Assembly: GCA_913020075.1 (NCBI GenBank)
Contig: CAJWAE010000014.1
Span: 1-34,290, forward strand
Source: an uncultured Flavobacteriaceae bacterium
Lineage (GTDB): Bacteria; Bacteroidota; Bacteroidia; Flavobacteriales; Flavobacteriaceae
Reading direction: 5' to 3'
Length of the DNA: 34,290 nt
Numbering within the stretch: the stretch's first letter is position 1; each line of letters starts with the position of its first letter. Under the pieces are notes generated by a model that saw only the letters and a list, made by a program, of their open reading frames with translations, did not search any database and was not told where the DNA came from. Position numbers and translations under genes: made by a program. Positions 25,336 through 33,918 of this stretch are shown one piece after another.

Positions 25336-27864
25336 ATGAAAAAAATTTTATTAATTGTATTATCAATTATTGTTTCGCCCATACTTGCGCAGGATGGAAC
25401 TGAGAAAGCGGTTGATTCACTAATTAATTCTATGGGTACGTTTCAAAACCTTGAAGAAATAGTATTAACTTCTGGGGTAATTGATCTTGCAGAAGAAAGA
25501 GAAACGCCTATTGCTGTAAGTAAAATTTCTGCTCAAGAAGTCCTTTTAAAAGTTGGAAATCAAGAATTTCCTGAAATTATGAATAAGACTCCTGGTGTTT
25601 ATGCTACTAAACAAGGTGGGGGTTATGGAGATTCTCGGCTTAGTTTGCGTGGTTTTGACCAAACCAACACATCGTTCTTAATTAATGGGCAGCCAGTAAA
25701 CGATATGGAAAATGGAAGATTATACTGGTCAAACTGGCAAGGTTTGACAGATATAGCTTCTGGAATTCAAATTCAAAGAGGTCTTGGAGCTTCTAAATTA
25801 GCCGTCCCTTCTGTGGGGGGTACAATTTCAATATTTACTAAAAGTGCTGAAAAAGAACAAGGAGGATCACTTTCTCAACTAATGGGTAACAATGGTTATT
25901 CTAAAACTACTGTTTCTTATAGTACAGGAATAAATGATAAAGGGTGGTCTTCTTCTTATTTGTTAACTAAATGGTCTGGAAATGGTTATGTTAACAACAC
26001 AAGCGGAGAAGGTTGGACATATTTTGCAGCATTAGGATATACCCCTGAAGGATCTCCACATTCCTTAAACTTGTCTTTTATTGGAGCTGGCCAATGGCAT
26101 AACCAAAGAGATGTTTGGGTTTCTATTCGTGACTATGAAAACTTCGGTGAGGAGGGAATTGATCAAAGGTGGAATAGCAATGGTGGAACTTTAAATGGAG
26201 AAGAATTCAGTATGCGAAGAAACTTCTATAATAAACCGTTAGCTACATTTAATTGGGATTGGAAAATTTCAGACAATGTCGACTTAGCTACCTCATTTTA
26301 TGGGTCTGCTGGACGCGGTGGTGGAACTGGACCTCGTGGAAAAAATTACGATGTTCTACCTTACCGTGAAGATTTAACCTCATTTTTCACAGAAAAAGGG
26401 AAAACTGAATTTAGAAGAACTGATGGGACGGTTAATTTCGATGCTATCGTTGCTGATAATCGTGCTGGAGCATCTGGATATACTGGAGGAATTTCACGTC
26501 ATGAAGGATCTTTATTAGGGTCTAATGGTTACAGAGATGATGGTGTGTTTAGAAGTGGAATGATACGAAGAGCTTCTATGAACTCTCATGACTGGGTTGG
26601 AGGAATTTCTAATTTAAATATCAGATCTGGTAAAATGCGTTATAGTATTGGAATAGATTTGAGAAACTATAAAGGCTATCACTACAGAGTTCTAAACAAC
26701 TTAATGGGATTTGATGGTTATTATTCTACTGGAAATAAAAACTCTGCTGGTCAGGTTGTTGAAACAACTATAGAAGCAAGTCCCTTTCAAAGTACTGGTA
26801 TTAAAGGGCCAAAAATTGACTACTATAACATTGGTTATGTAGGATGGCAAGGATTTAATGGTTTAGCAGAATACTCAACTGATAAATTAACCGGTGTACT
26901 TCAAGTCGGTTTATCTAACCAATCTTCCCAGCGTGAAGATTTATTTGACCAACCTAAAAACCCACTTTCTGAAAAGAAAAATATAGGTGGTGGATACCTT
27001 AAAGGAGGAGCAAACTATAATATCAACGAAAAATCAAACATATTTTTTAATGCAGGGTACATAAGTCGTCAACCTCAATTTGGTGCTGTATTTCCAAGCT
27101 TTGGAAATAACGTAAGTGAAGATCTTCAAAATGAAGAAATTCAGTCTATAGAATTAGGTTATGGATTCATTTCAAATTCAGTCAAAATGAAGATAAATGT
27201 TTACTCCACATCATGGGGAAACAGATTCATAACGAGAAGCTTAACTAATGCGCAAGGTGTTGATGGTACGGCACAATTTAAGGATGTAGATGTACTACAT
27301 CAAGGAATTGAATTAGAAGGAAGTTGGAAGCCTAGTGGTAGTTTTAAGTTGAATGGGATGCTTTCCATTGGAGACTGGAAATATACTAAAGATTTTACTT
27401 CAACTTTATTTGACGACAATCAACAACAAGTTGGTACTGGTACACTTTACACAAAGGGTGCAAAAGTAGGAGATGCTGCACAGTTTGTAGCCTACATTGA
27501 AGGAGATTATCGAATTGGTGAAAATTTTAATATTGATTTAGGATGGCGATTTGTTGATGGTTTATATGCTGACTATGGCATCACTGACTCTGACTTTACA
27601 GAGGCTAACAACAAAGGAGCTCTCAAACTTCCTGCGTTTAATCTTATGGATTTAGGTACAACTTATAAGTTTGATTTGTTTGGGAATTCCGCAAGCCTTC
27701 GTTTAAACATTAACAACTTATTAAACACTACTTATATAGCAGAATCTAACTCAAACATACATGCAACATCCAGTTCAGACACATGGAATGGTGTTGATAA
27801 AAGAAACTATGTATGGTTTGGATTTGGAAGAACTTGGAATTTAGCATTACGGTATATGTTCTAA
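25336..27864 (+). CDS. TonB-dependent outer-membrane receptor without the usual N-terminal regulatory-like domain
   Basis: 842 residues from the ATG giving MKKILLIVLSIIVSPILAQ, a clear signal peptide. An in-frame TTG at 25312 adds 8 charged residues and falls inside the promoter box, so it is rejected. After a short linker the plug starts directly (about residues 40-165): ETPIAVSKISAQEV, MNKTPGVYATKQGGGYGDSR, LSLRGFDQTNTSFLINGQPV, SVGGTISIFTK. The beta-barrel follows and ends in Phe (LALRYMF). No carboxypeptidase-regulatory-like domain precedes the plug, unlike the first receptor here. Substrate is unknown; no SusD-like gene is adjacent, so a glycan system is not suggested. It has its own promoter candidate and terminator and is probably monocistronic. 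Confidence 0.88.
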   Translation: MKKILLIVLSIIVSPILAQDGTEKAVDSLINSMGTFQNLEEIVLTSGVIDLAEERETPIAVSKISAQEVLLKVGNQEFPEIMNKTPGVYATKQGGGYGDSRLSLRGFDQTNTSFLINGQPVNDMENGRLYWSNWQGLTDIASGIQIQRGLGASKLAVPSVGGTISIFTKSAEKEQGGSLSQLMGNNGYSKTTVSYSTGINDKGWSSSYLLTKWSGNGYVNNTSGEGWTYFAALGYTPEGSPHSLNLSFIGAGQWHNQRDVWVSIRDYENFGEEGIDQRWNSNGGTLNGEEFSMRRNFYNKPLATFNWDWKISDNVDLATSFYGSAGRGGGTGPRGKNYDVLPYREDLTSFFTEKGKTEFRRTDGTVNFDAIVADNRAGASGYTGGISRHEGSLLGSNGYRDDGVFRSGMIRRASMNSHDWVGGISNLNIRSGKMRYSIGIDLRNYKGYHYRVLNNLMGFDGYYSTGNKNSAGQVVETTIEASPFQSTGIKGPKIDYYNIGYVGWQGFNGLAEYSTDKLTGVLQVGLSNQSSQREDLFDQPKNPLSEKKNIGGGYLKGGANYNINEKSNIFFNAGYISRQPQFGAVFPSFGNNVSEDLQNEEIQSIELGYGFISNSVKMKINVYSTSWGNRFITRSLTNAQGVDGTAQFKDVDVLHQGIELEGSWKPSGSFKLNGMLSIGDWKYTKDFTSTLFDDNQQQVGTGTLYTKGAKVGDAAQFVAYIEGDYRIGENFNIDLGWRFVDGLYADYGITDSDFTEANNKGALKLPAFNLMDLGTTYKFDLFGNSASLRLNINNLLNTTYIAESNSNIHATSSSDTWNGVDKRNYVWFGFGRTWNLALRYMF

Positions 27865-27884
27865 GTTTTTAATTAAATAATTCT

Positions 27885-27915
27885 AAAAAACCCTCAGTAA
27901 TGTGAGGGTTTTTTT
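27885..27915. terminator. Bidirectional intrinsic terminator
   Basis: AAAAAACCCTCA (27885-27896), loop GTAATG, and TGAGGGTTTTTT (27903-27914) make a 12-bp perfect stem with T-runs on both strands. It lies between the convergent receptor and recJ genes and can serve both; it touches the recJ stop codon. Confidence 0.92.
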
Positions 27916-29608
27916 ATTCTTCAAACTTTAGATCTTTGACCTTAATTTGTAAACTTTTAATACCATTAAAGTCATTTTCATCCAAGGTGTATAATACAGA
28001 AAAAGAAATTTGTTCTTTTATTTTTAAAAGATGAGACCCAAGTCCAAAGCCAATGCCATGAATAGTATCACCATTACAATCAATTAGCTCTAATTTCAAG
28101 TGATTCTTGTCTTGTCCGACCAAACGAGTTCCTCCTTTGTCTTTACAGCCCATAGTAACAAAAGTAGGACGCATGTTTTTAGGGCCAAAAGGGGCCATTT
28201 GATTTAATATTCTTAAAAGTTTTTCATTTAATTCTGCAAAATCAATTAAACTGTCATAAATCAATGTTGGCTTAAGTTGATCAGGTTTTATATTCTTTAC
28301 TACATAGGCGTCAAAAGCAGCTTTAAACCCTTTAAATTGATCTAGGCCAAGGGTTAATCCTGCTGCGTATTTATGTCCTCCAAATTGAATCATAAAATCT
28401 TTGCAAGCATGAAGTGCTTGATATACATCAAAACCCGATACAGATCTAACAGAACCCGACAGTAATTCGTCAGACTTCGTTAAAACAACAGTGGGTCGAT
28501 AATATTGTTCAATTAGTCTTGAGGCAACAATTCCAATAACACCTTTATGCCAAGATGGATGAAAAACAACTGTACTGGACTTTTCCTGTTCTTGATTTAA
28601 CTCAATCTGTTGAATTGCTTCTTTGGTTATTCGTTCATCTGTACTTTTCCTTTCAGTATTAAAGAATTCAATCGATCGGGAGATAGAAAGTGCCTCTTCC
28701 AGCTCAGTTGATATTAGTAATCTAACAGCGTTCAATCCATGATCCATTCTTCCTGCTGCATTTATACGTGGTGCAATCACAAAAATTAAATCTGTAACGG
28801 TAATCGAATTTTTTAAGGATTTTAAAAAAAATTGAAAACCAATTCTAGGAAAATTTTTAAGTTGTTTAATACCCAAAAAAGTAAGTGTTCGGTTTTCACC
28901 TGAAATAGGAACAATATCTGCTGCAATAGCAGTAGCTACTAAATCAGTATAAGAGGCTAATTCTGATTCTGGTGAGCCAATTATAATTTGCAGAGCTTGT
29001 ATTAGTTTGAACCCAATTCCGCAACCACAAAGCTCTTTATAAGGATAATTACAATCTTTTCTTTTTGGATCCAAAATAGCGATTGCTTCAGGTAATTCAT
29101 CATCGGGCTGATGATGATCACAGATAATAAAATCAATACCTAAACTTTTCGCATAAGTGACTTCCTCCATTGCCTTAATACCACAATCTAACGCTATAAT
29201 AAGACTAATTCCATTTTGGTTTGCAACATCAATTCCAATTTTTGAAATCCCATACCCTTCTTTGTATCTGTCTGGTATATATGGATGTAAGATTTGAATT
29301 TTGTTTTTTAAAAACGAATAAACCAATGCTACAGAAGTAGTACCGTCTACATCGTAATCACCAAAAATCATTACTTTCTCATTTTGAGCTATTGCAGAAA
29401 GAATTCTATCTGTAGCAACTTTCATGTCTTCCATCAAAAAAGGATCATGCAAATGAGACCATTCTGGTCTGAAAAATATTTTCGCTTTATCAAAAGACTC
29501 TATACCTCTTTGGAGTAAGATTTGAGCAACCATAGAAGGAACTCCCAAGGTTTTTTGTAATTGTTCAATTTTAGACTTTTCAGGTATTGGAATTACTTTC
29601 CATTGCAT
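27914..29608 (-). CDS. recJ: Single-stranded-DNA-specific exonuclease RecJ
   Basis: 564 residues from the ATG giving MQWKVIPIPEK. A start at 29632 adds 8 residues and overlaps rsmI by 20 bp; flavobacterial RecJ proteins usually begin with a short M-x-W segment, so I chose the shorter form. RecJ degrades 5'-ended single strands in recombination and mismatch repair. DHH-family motifs are clear: the first Asp motif FGDYDVDGTTS (82-92), IICDHHQP, the central GCGIGFKLIQAL, and the DHHA1 signature FGGHKYAAGLT. A C-terminal OB-like domain follows. It is the last gene of a three-gene minus-strand unit (unnamed gene, rsmI, recJ), 4 bp after rsmI. Confidence 0.95.
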   Translation of the reverse strand: MQWKVIPIPEKSKIEQLQKTLGVPSMVAQILLQRGIESFDKAKIFFRPEWSHLHDPFLMEDMKVATDRILSAIAQNEKVMIFGDYDVDGTTSVALVYSFLKNKIQILHPYIPDRYKEGYGISKIGIDVANQNGISLIIALDCGIKAMEEVTYAKSLGIDFIICDHHQPDDELPEAIAILDPKRKDCNYPYKELCGCGIGFKLIQALQIIIGSPESELASYTDLVATAIAADIVPISGENRTLTFLGIKQLKNFPRIGFQFFLKSLKNSITVTDLIFVIAPRINAAGRMDHGLNAVRLLISTELEEALSISRSIEFFNTERKSTDERITKEAIQQIELNQEQEKSSTVVFHPSWHKGVIGIVASRLIEQYYRPTVVLTKSDELLSGSVRSVSGFDVYQALHACKDFMIQFGGHKYAAGLTLGLDQFKGFKAAFDAYVVKNIKPDQLKPTLIYDSLIDFAELNEKLLRILNQMAPFGPKNMRPTFVTMGCKDKGGTRLVGQDKNHLKLELIDCNGDTIHGIGFGLGSHLLKIKEQISFSVLYTLDENDFNGIKSLQIKVKDLKFEE

Positions 29609-29612
29609 AAAA

Positions 29613-30281
29613 TCAATCTTTTTTTCCTTCAACTACAACTACAAACTCACCTTTTGGGGGGTGTTTCCCATAAAAAACTAGCGCAGCATCAATTGAACCT
29701 CTAAAATTTGTTTCAAACATTTTTGAAATTTCTCGTACTATTGAAAGTTGACGGTCAGATCCAAATAATGGTTCCATCTGTACCAAGGTTTTCAATAACT
29801 TATGGGGAGATTCATAAAAAACTTGTGTCCTAATTTCGTTAGACATATTTTCTAATCGACTTTGTCTTCCTTTTTTTGGGGGTAAAAAACCCTCAAAAAT
29901 AAAACGATCACAAGGAATTCCGCTTTGTACTAAAGCAGGAATTAAGGCAGTAGGGCCGGGCAAACATTGAACTTCTAATCCGTTTTTTATAGCCTCTCTG
30001 ACCAATAAAAATCCTGGATCTGAAATTCCAGGTGTTCCAGCATCTGATATCACAGCAATAGTTTTTCCAAAATTTAATTGTTCTATAACCTGTTTTACTT
30101 TTTTATGCTCGTTGTGCATGTGAAAACTTTGAAGAGGAGTTTCAATTTTAAAATATTTCATCAATTTACTGCTCACACGAGTATCCTCTGCCAAAATCAA
30201 ATCAGCTTCCTTTAGTAAGCGAATTGCTCTTAACGTAATATCTTCTAAATTACCTATTGGTGTTGGAATCAGGTAGATCAA
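29613..30281 (-). CDS. rsmI: 16S rRNA (cytidine-1402-2'-O)-methyltransferase
   Basis: 222 residues. RsmI methylates the ribose of C1402 in the decoding centre of 16S rRNA, using S-adenosylmethionine. Tetrapyrrole-methylase-fold signatures are present: YLIPTPIGNLEDITLRA at the N-terminus, LAEDTRVSSKLMKYF, SDAGTPGISDPGFLLV and PGPTALIPALVQSGIP, then FEGFLPPKKGRQSRL. It is shorter than the E. coli enzyme (about 280) because the C-terminal extension is absent; the domain itself is complete and ends GEFVVVVEGKKD. It lies 16 bp after the unnamed 228-residue gene and 4 bp before recJ. Confidence 0.95.
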   Translation of the reverse strand: MIYLIPTPIGNLEDITLRAIRLLKEADLILAEDTRVSSKLMKYFKIETPLQSFHMHNEHKKVKQVIEQLNFGKTIAVISDAGTPGISDPGFLLVREAIKNGLEVQCLPGPTALIPALVQSGIPCDRFIFEGFLPPKKGRQSRLENMSNEIRTQVFYESPHKLLKTLVQMEPLFGSDRQLSIVREISKMFETNFRGSIDAALVFYGKHPPKGEFVVVVEGKKD

Positions 30282-30297
30282 AGTGCTTTATTTAATT

Positions 30298-30984
30298 TTA
30301 TAAACCGGGTCTAAAACTATTTTTCAAAATAGCTATGAATTTTTCTTCATGATTTTCTTTATTTTTCCAATTTTGATATTCAGGTTTAACCATATTATCA
30401 ATAAATTTTAATACTTCAGTCCATTTTTCAAAAGTAATAATCTGAGATATAACTCTCTCATAAAAAACTTTATCACCATCAAATAAGTGCTTTATAAATG
30501 CCAAACGATCATTTAAATCAATCGTTAATGTTTTTGCAAAATGGTCATTAATGTTTTTCTTTACTTTATTAATTTCCTTGATTGGCTTTGAAGAAGAGGA
30601 TGTGTCTTTTTCTTTTAAAACGAATGTTGGTGTTTCAGCAACTACCTCAAAAAGATTTTTGTAGTTTTCTATATCGGGCAATACAGTAACCATCTTTTTT
30701 GTGGTTTTCTTCAAGGATGATACCTTTAGGTTTTCTTCTAAAGATTCATTTTTAGAGTTTTGAGTGTCTCTGGTTAAGCTGTCAATTACATTTTGGATCT
30801 TAACTTCTTGGTGTTTCCATAAATTGGAGGTTGGATATTCATCTTGAAGAAGCATCTTTTGACAAATAGAAATCTCATAAAGCTTTTGGATTGCAACATG
30901 CGTTTCTTCCAAATCCCAATTAGCTTTATTCTCCAAAACTTTTTGGGCCCATTGTGTTAAAGCACTTTTTATTTTTTCTGTCAT
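30298..30984 (-). CDS. Conserved protein of unknown function next to tdk and rsmI
   Basis: 228 residues; no family name recognised. It has no signal peptide or membrane segment and is charged throughout, so it is cytoplasmic. Two conserved-looking parts are separated by a Lys/Ser-rich middle (about 85-150): an N-terminal helical region with WAQKVLENKANWDLEETH and a C-terminal region with LTIDLNDRLAFIKHLFDGD, then FEKWTEVLKFIDNMVKPEYQ. The C-terminal part resembles proteins I recall beside rsmI and tdk in other flavobacteria, so the family seems conserved, but nothing is known of its job. It is the first gene of the unit with rsmI and recJ and is divergent from tdk. Confidence 0.7.
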   Translation of the reverse strand: MTEKIKSALTQWAQKVLENKANWDLEETHVAIQKLYEISICQKMLLQDEYPTSNLWKHQEVKIQNVIDSLTRDTQNSKNESLEENLKVSSLKKTTKKMVTVLPDIENYKNLFEVVAETPTFVLKEKDTSSSSKPIKEINKVKKNINDHFAKTLTIDLNDRLAFIKHLFDGDKVFYERVISQIITFEKWTEVLKFIDNMVKPEYQNWKNKENHEEKFIAILKNSFRPGL

Positions 30985-30995
30985 GTCCTTTAGCC

Positions 30996-31024
30996 TTTCA
31001 ACCGATTAGATTTTAATACCTTTG
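30996..31024 (+). promoter_or_regulatory. Candidate promoter for tdk-alr
   Basis: TACCTTTG (31017-31024) matches the -7 consensus TAnnTTTG exactly. TTTC at 30996-30999 could be the -33 element with a 17-bp spacer, the same arrangement as before the DUF3108 gene. The leader to the tdk ATG would be about 45 bases. Confidence 0.48.
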
Positions 31025-31073
31025 ATGTAAAACGGGAAGAGTAAAAATAGATTTATAAGCTGAAAATTACGAA

Positions 31074-31682
31074 ATGTTTTTAGAAAATACAGTAAACTCA
31101 AACGAACAATTTGGCTGGATTGAAGTAATCTGTGGCTCAATGTTTTCTGGGAAAACTGAAGAATTAATCCGTAGGCTAAAAAGGGCTCAATTTGCTAAAC
31201 AAAAAATTGAAATTTTTAAACCCGCCATCGATTTACGCTATGATGACGAACTTGTAACTTCTCATGATCAAAATCAAATACCATCAACCCCAGTTCCAGC
31301 TGCGGCAAATATTCCAATTCTAGCAGATGGCTGTGATGTAGTGGGGATAGATGAGGCTCAATTTTTTGATGATGAAATTATCAAAGTATGTAATGATTTA
31401 GCTAATCGAGGTATTCGTGTTATTGTTGCTGGATTAGATATGGATTTTCAAGGAAATCCTTTTGGTCCTATGCCAGCTTTAATGGCAACAGCAGAATATG
31501 TAACTAAAGTACATGCAATATGTACAAGAACTGGAAATTTAGCAAATCACAGTTTTCGTACTTCTGAAAATGAATCAATTGTATTGTTAGGTGAAAAAGA
31601 AGACTATGAGCCTTTATCGCGTAATGCTTTTTTAAAGGCAATAAACAAACAACAAAAGAAAAAAAACGATTCTAGTTCTTAA
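31074..31682 (+). CDS. tdk: Thymidine kinase (type II, TK1-like)
   Basis: 202 residues. It phosphorylates thymidine to dTMP in the salvage pathway. The P-loop is CGSMFSGKTEELIRRLKRA (from residue 20), the Walker-B/catalytic stretch is GIDEAQFFDD (91-100), and the lasso and substrate region has YVTKVHAICTRTG. The structural zinc site of the family normally uses two CxxC-type pairs; here the first pair is C150-T-R-T and the second is absent, so zinc binding is probably lost. LLGEKEDYEPLSR (171-183) closes the domain. alr starts 9 bp later and is probably co-transcribed. Confidence 0.95.
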   Translation: MFLENTVNSNEQFGWIEVICGSMFSGKTEELIRRLKRAQFAKQKIEIFKPAIDLRYDDELVTSHDQNQIPSTPVPAAANIPILADGCDVVGIDEAQFFDDEIIKVCNDLANRGIRVIVAGLDMDFQGNPFGPMPALMATAEYVTKVHAICTRTGNLANHSFRTSENESIVLLGEKEDYEPLSRNAFLKAINKQQKKKNDSSS

Positions 31683-31691
31683 AAATCTATC

Positions 31692-32786
31692 TTGAATTCA
31701 CTTCACCTTCACCTTGCACATTTAGATCACAATTATAAAATAATTCGTGAAAAGTTAGACTCAAAAACACAACTAATAGGGGTAGTTAAAGCTAATGTAT
31801 ATGGCGTTAAAAATCAACATTTTATTAAAAGATTAGTTGCTTTAGGTGTGGATTACCTGGCGGTTGCTTATGCTAAAGAAGGAGAGGATTTGCGTGAAAA
31901 TGGAATAAAAATACCCATACTCGTTTTCTATCCACAGCATGATGAATTGGAAAAAATAATTGATGCTAAACTAGAACCCTGTTTATATAACCGTAACATA
32001 TTACAAGCATTTAAAAAAATTATTAGAAAAAAGAAAGTTTTGAATTATCCAATTCATATAAAATATAATACAGGATTGAATCGTTTAGGTTTCTCACCTA
32101 AAGACACGGCATGGGTAATCAAAGAACTTAAAAATAGCTTATTAAGATTGGTAAGTGTCTATTCTCACTTAGCTGCCTCAGAAGAAACAAGGCCTTCTTC
32201 AGTTTGTGTTAATCAAATTAAAAACTTTAAAGATATTCAAAATAAGCACTTAAAAGAAACTGGAATACGTCCTAAATTTCATTTACTCAACAGTTCTGGT
32301 GTTTTTAATTACCCTGAATTCCAGTTTGATATGGTTCGTTGTGGAATTGCTTTTCATGGATACGCCAATAATAGGGAGTGGGATTCTGATTTAAAACCTG
32401 TGGCGGCTCTTAATTCCAAGATTAGTCAAATTCATTTTGTTAAAAAAGGAGAATTGGTTGGCTATGATAATGGATGGAGAGCTCCTCAAGACTCTAGGAT
32501 TGCAACTCTTCCCATTGGACATGCCGACGGAATCGGAAGACATTATGGGCATCAAAACGGGAAGGTTCTTATTAATGGAGAAAAAGCTCCTATTGTCGGC
32601 AATATTTGTATGGATCTATTGATGGTAAATGTTACTTCAATTGAATGTAAAGAAATGGATAATGCCACTTTTTTTAATGAAATCCATTCTGCGGCTGATT
32701 TTGCAGATTCAGGAAATTCTATCAGCTATGAATTATTGTCAAATTTAGGCCCTAGAATAGTTAGAGTTGTTCACAATGAAAAATAA
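31692..32786 (+). CDS. alr: Alanine racemase with His in place of the catalytic Tyr
   Basis: 364 residues from a TTG start; no ATG lies upstream without overlapping tdk, and the first residues already match the family's first beta-strand and helix. It makes D-alanine for peptidoglycan with pyridoxal phosphate. The PLP Lys is Lys33 in GVVKANVYG. The second catalytic base, normally Tyr in GYADG, is His277 in PIGHADGIGR. Other motifs are normal: YNTGLNRLGF (125-134), SHLAASEE (158-165), FDMVRCGIAFHGY and VGNICMDLLMV. I recall GHADG in other flavobacterial racemases, so this may be a lineage trait and not damage. asd follows after 101 bp. Confidence 0.92.
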   Translation: MNSLHLHLAHLDHNYKIIREKLDSKTQLIGVVKANVYGVKNQHFIKRLVALGVDYLAVAYAKEGEDLRENGIKIPILVFYPQHDELEKIIDAKLEPCLYNRNILQAFKKIIRKKKVLNYPIHIKYNTGLNRLGFSPKDTAWVIKELKNSLLRLVSVYSHLAASEETRPSSVCVNQIKNFKDIQNKHLKETGIRPKFHLLNSSGVFNYPEFQFDMVRCGIAFHGYANNREWDSDLKPVAALNSKISQIHFVKKGELVGYDNGWRAPQDSRIATLPIGHADGIGRHYGHQNGKVLINGEKAPIVGNICMDLLMVNVTSIECKEMDNATFFNEIHSAADFADSGNSISYELLSNLGPRIVRVVHNEK

Positions 32787-32790
32787 AATT

Positions 32791-32821
32791 TTGTTGTATT
32801 TACAACAATCTGTTGTTTTTT
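32791..32821 (+). promoter_or_regulatory. Two mutually exclusive hairpins between alr and asd (possible terminator or attenuator)
   Basis: TTGTTGTA (32791-32798) pairs with TACAACAA (32801-32808). Part of that second arm, ACAACA (32802-32807), can instead pair with TGTTGT (32811-32816), and this second hairpin is followed by five T. The layout is that of an antiterminator/terminator switch, but the stems are short and AT-rich. Confidence 0.35.
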
Positions 32822-32854
32822 GAATTAATTACTAGAGAGATTTTTTAAAAAAAG

Positions 32855-32877
32855 TTTTAGTGCTATTTTTACTAAAA
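32855..32877. repeat. Inverted repeat just before asd
   Basis: TTTTAGT (32855-32861) and ACTAAAA (32871-32877) are perfect inverted arms 9 bp apart, ending 10 bp before the asd ATG. The loop includes TATTTTTA (32864-32871), one mismatch from a -7 box, so it could be an operator on the asd promoter. Confidence 0.35.
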
Positions 32878-32887
32878 ATTAAACGTA

Positions 32888-33874
32888 ATGAAAATAGCAA
32901 TTATAGGTGCCACTGGAATGGTTGGACATATAATGTTGAAAGTTTTATCAGAGCGTAAATTTCCTGTTACTAAATTAATATTAGTCGCTTCAGAAAAATC
33001 AATCGGAAAAAAAATAACTTTTGAAGGAAACAACTATTCGGTAATTGGATTAGATACCGCCTTAAAAGAACGTCCAAACATTGCATTGTTTTCAGCAGGA
33101 AGTGAAACCTCTTTAGAATGGGCTCCAAAATTCGCTGCATTGGGAACGACCGTTATTGACAACTCCTCTGCTTGGAGAATGGATCCCAATAAAAAATTAA
33201 TTGTTCCTGAAATTAATGGTAATATACTTACAGCTGATGATAAAATAATAGCTAATCCTAATTGCTCTACTATTCAAATGGTAATGGCTTTAGCTCCATT
33301 ACACAAGGCATATTCTATAAATCGGTTAGTAATCTCTACCTATCAGTCAATAACGGGGACTGGAGTAAAAGCTTTAGAACAACTAAACAATGAATCCCTA
33401 GGAAAAAACGGTGAAATGGTATATCCATATCCAATTCACCAAAACGCACTTCCACAATGTGATTCATTTTTAGAAAATGATTACACTAAAGAGGAAATGA
33501 AGTTAATGCATGAAACACATAAAATTTTTAGTGATGACACCATAGGTATAACTGCTACTGCAGTTCGTATTCCAGTTATAGGGGGTCATAGTGAATCAAT
33601 AAATATTCAATTTGAAAAAGATTTTGAAATAGCTGATATTCGAAGTCTATTACATAAAACTCCCGGTATAATAGTCAAAGATAATCCTACAACAAATATC
33701 TATCCTATGCCAATTTATGCTGAGGGAAAAGATGAGGTTTTTGTAGGGCGAATTCGAAAAGACACCTCGCACCCAAAAGCATTGAATATATGGGTAGTAG
33801 CAGATAATTTAAGAAAAGGTGCAGCAACAAATACTGTTCAAATTGCTGAATATTTGATTGCAAATAATTTTTAA
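32888..33874 (+). CDS. asd: Aspartate-semialdehyde dehydrogenase
   Basis: 328 residues. It reduces aspartyl-4-phosphate to the semialdehyde with NADPH, the branch-point step to lysine/diaminopimelate, threonine and methionine. The NADP motif is IAIIGATGMVGHIML (3-17). The nucleophile Cys is in NPNCSTIQMVMALAPLH, preceded by SAWRMDP, and the substrate-side stretch ITATAVRIPVIGGHSESI holds the catalytic His. Diaminopimelate is a cell-wall component, as is the D-alanine made by the preceding alr product. A short gap of 44 bp with its own -7 box separates it from the carbonic anhydrase gene. Confidence 0.96.
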   Translation: MKIAIIGATGMVGHIMLKVLSERKFPVTKLILVASEKSIGKKITFEGNNYSVIGLDTALKERPNIALFSAGSETSLEWAPKFAALGTTVIDNSSAWRMDPNKKLIVPEINGNILTADDKIIANPNCSTIQMVMALAPLHKAYSINRLVISTYQSITGTGVKALEQLNNESLGKNGEMVYPYPIHQNALPQCDSFLENDYTKEEMKLMHETHKIFSDDTIGITATAVRIPVIGGHSESINIQFEKDFEIADIRSLLHKTPGIIVKDNPTTNIYPMPIYAEGKDEVFVGRIRKDTSHPKALNIWVVADNLRKGAATNTVQIAEYLIANNF

Positions 33875-33891
33875 ATTAAATCTATTGAGAC

Positions 33892-33899
33892 TATTTTTG
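33892..33899 (+). promoter_or_regulatory. Candidate -7 box for the carbonic anhydrase gene
   Basis: TATTTTTG matches TAnnTTTG exactly and lies 19 bp before the ATG at 33919. No convincing -33 element was seen. Confidence 0.4.
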
Positions 33900-33918
33900 A
33901 TCTTCTAAAAATTTTATA

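Noticed and set aside
32437-32622. Small plus-strand frame inside alr
   Set aside because: Alternative frame across the conserved GHADG and CMD motifs of alr; no independent support.
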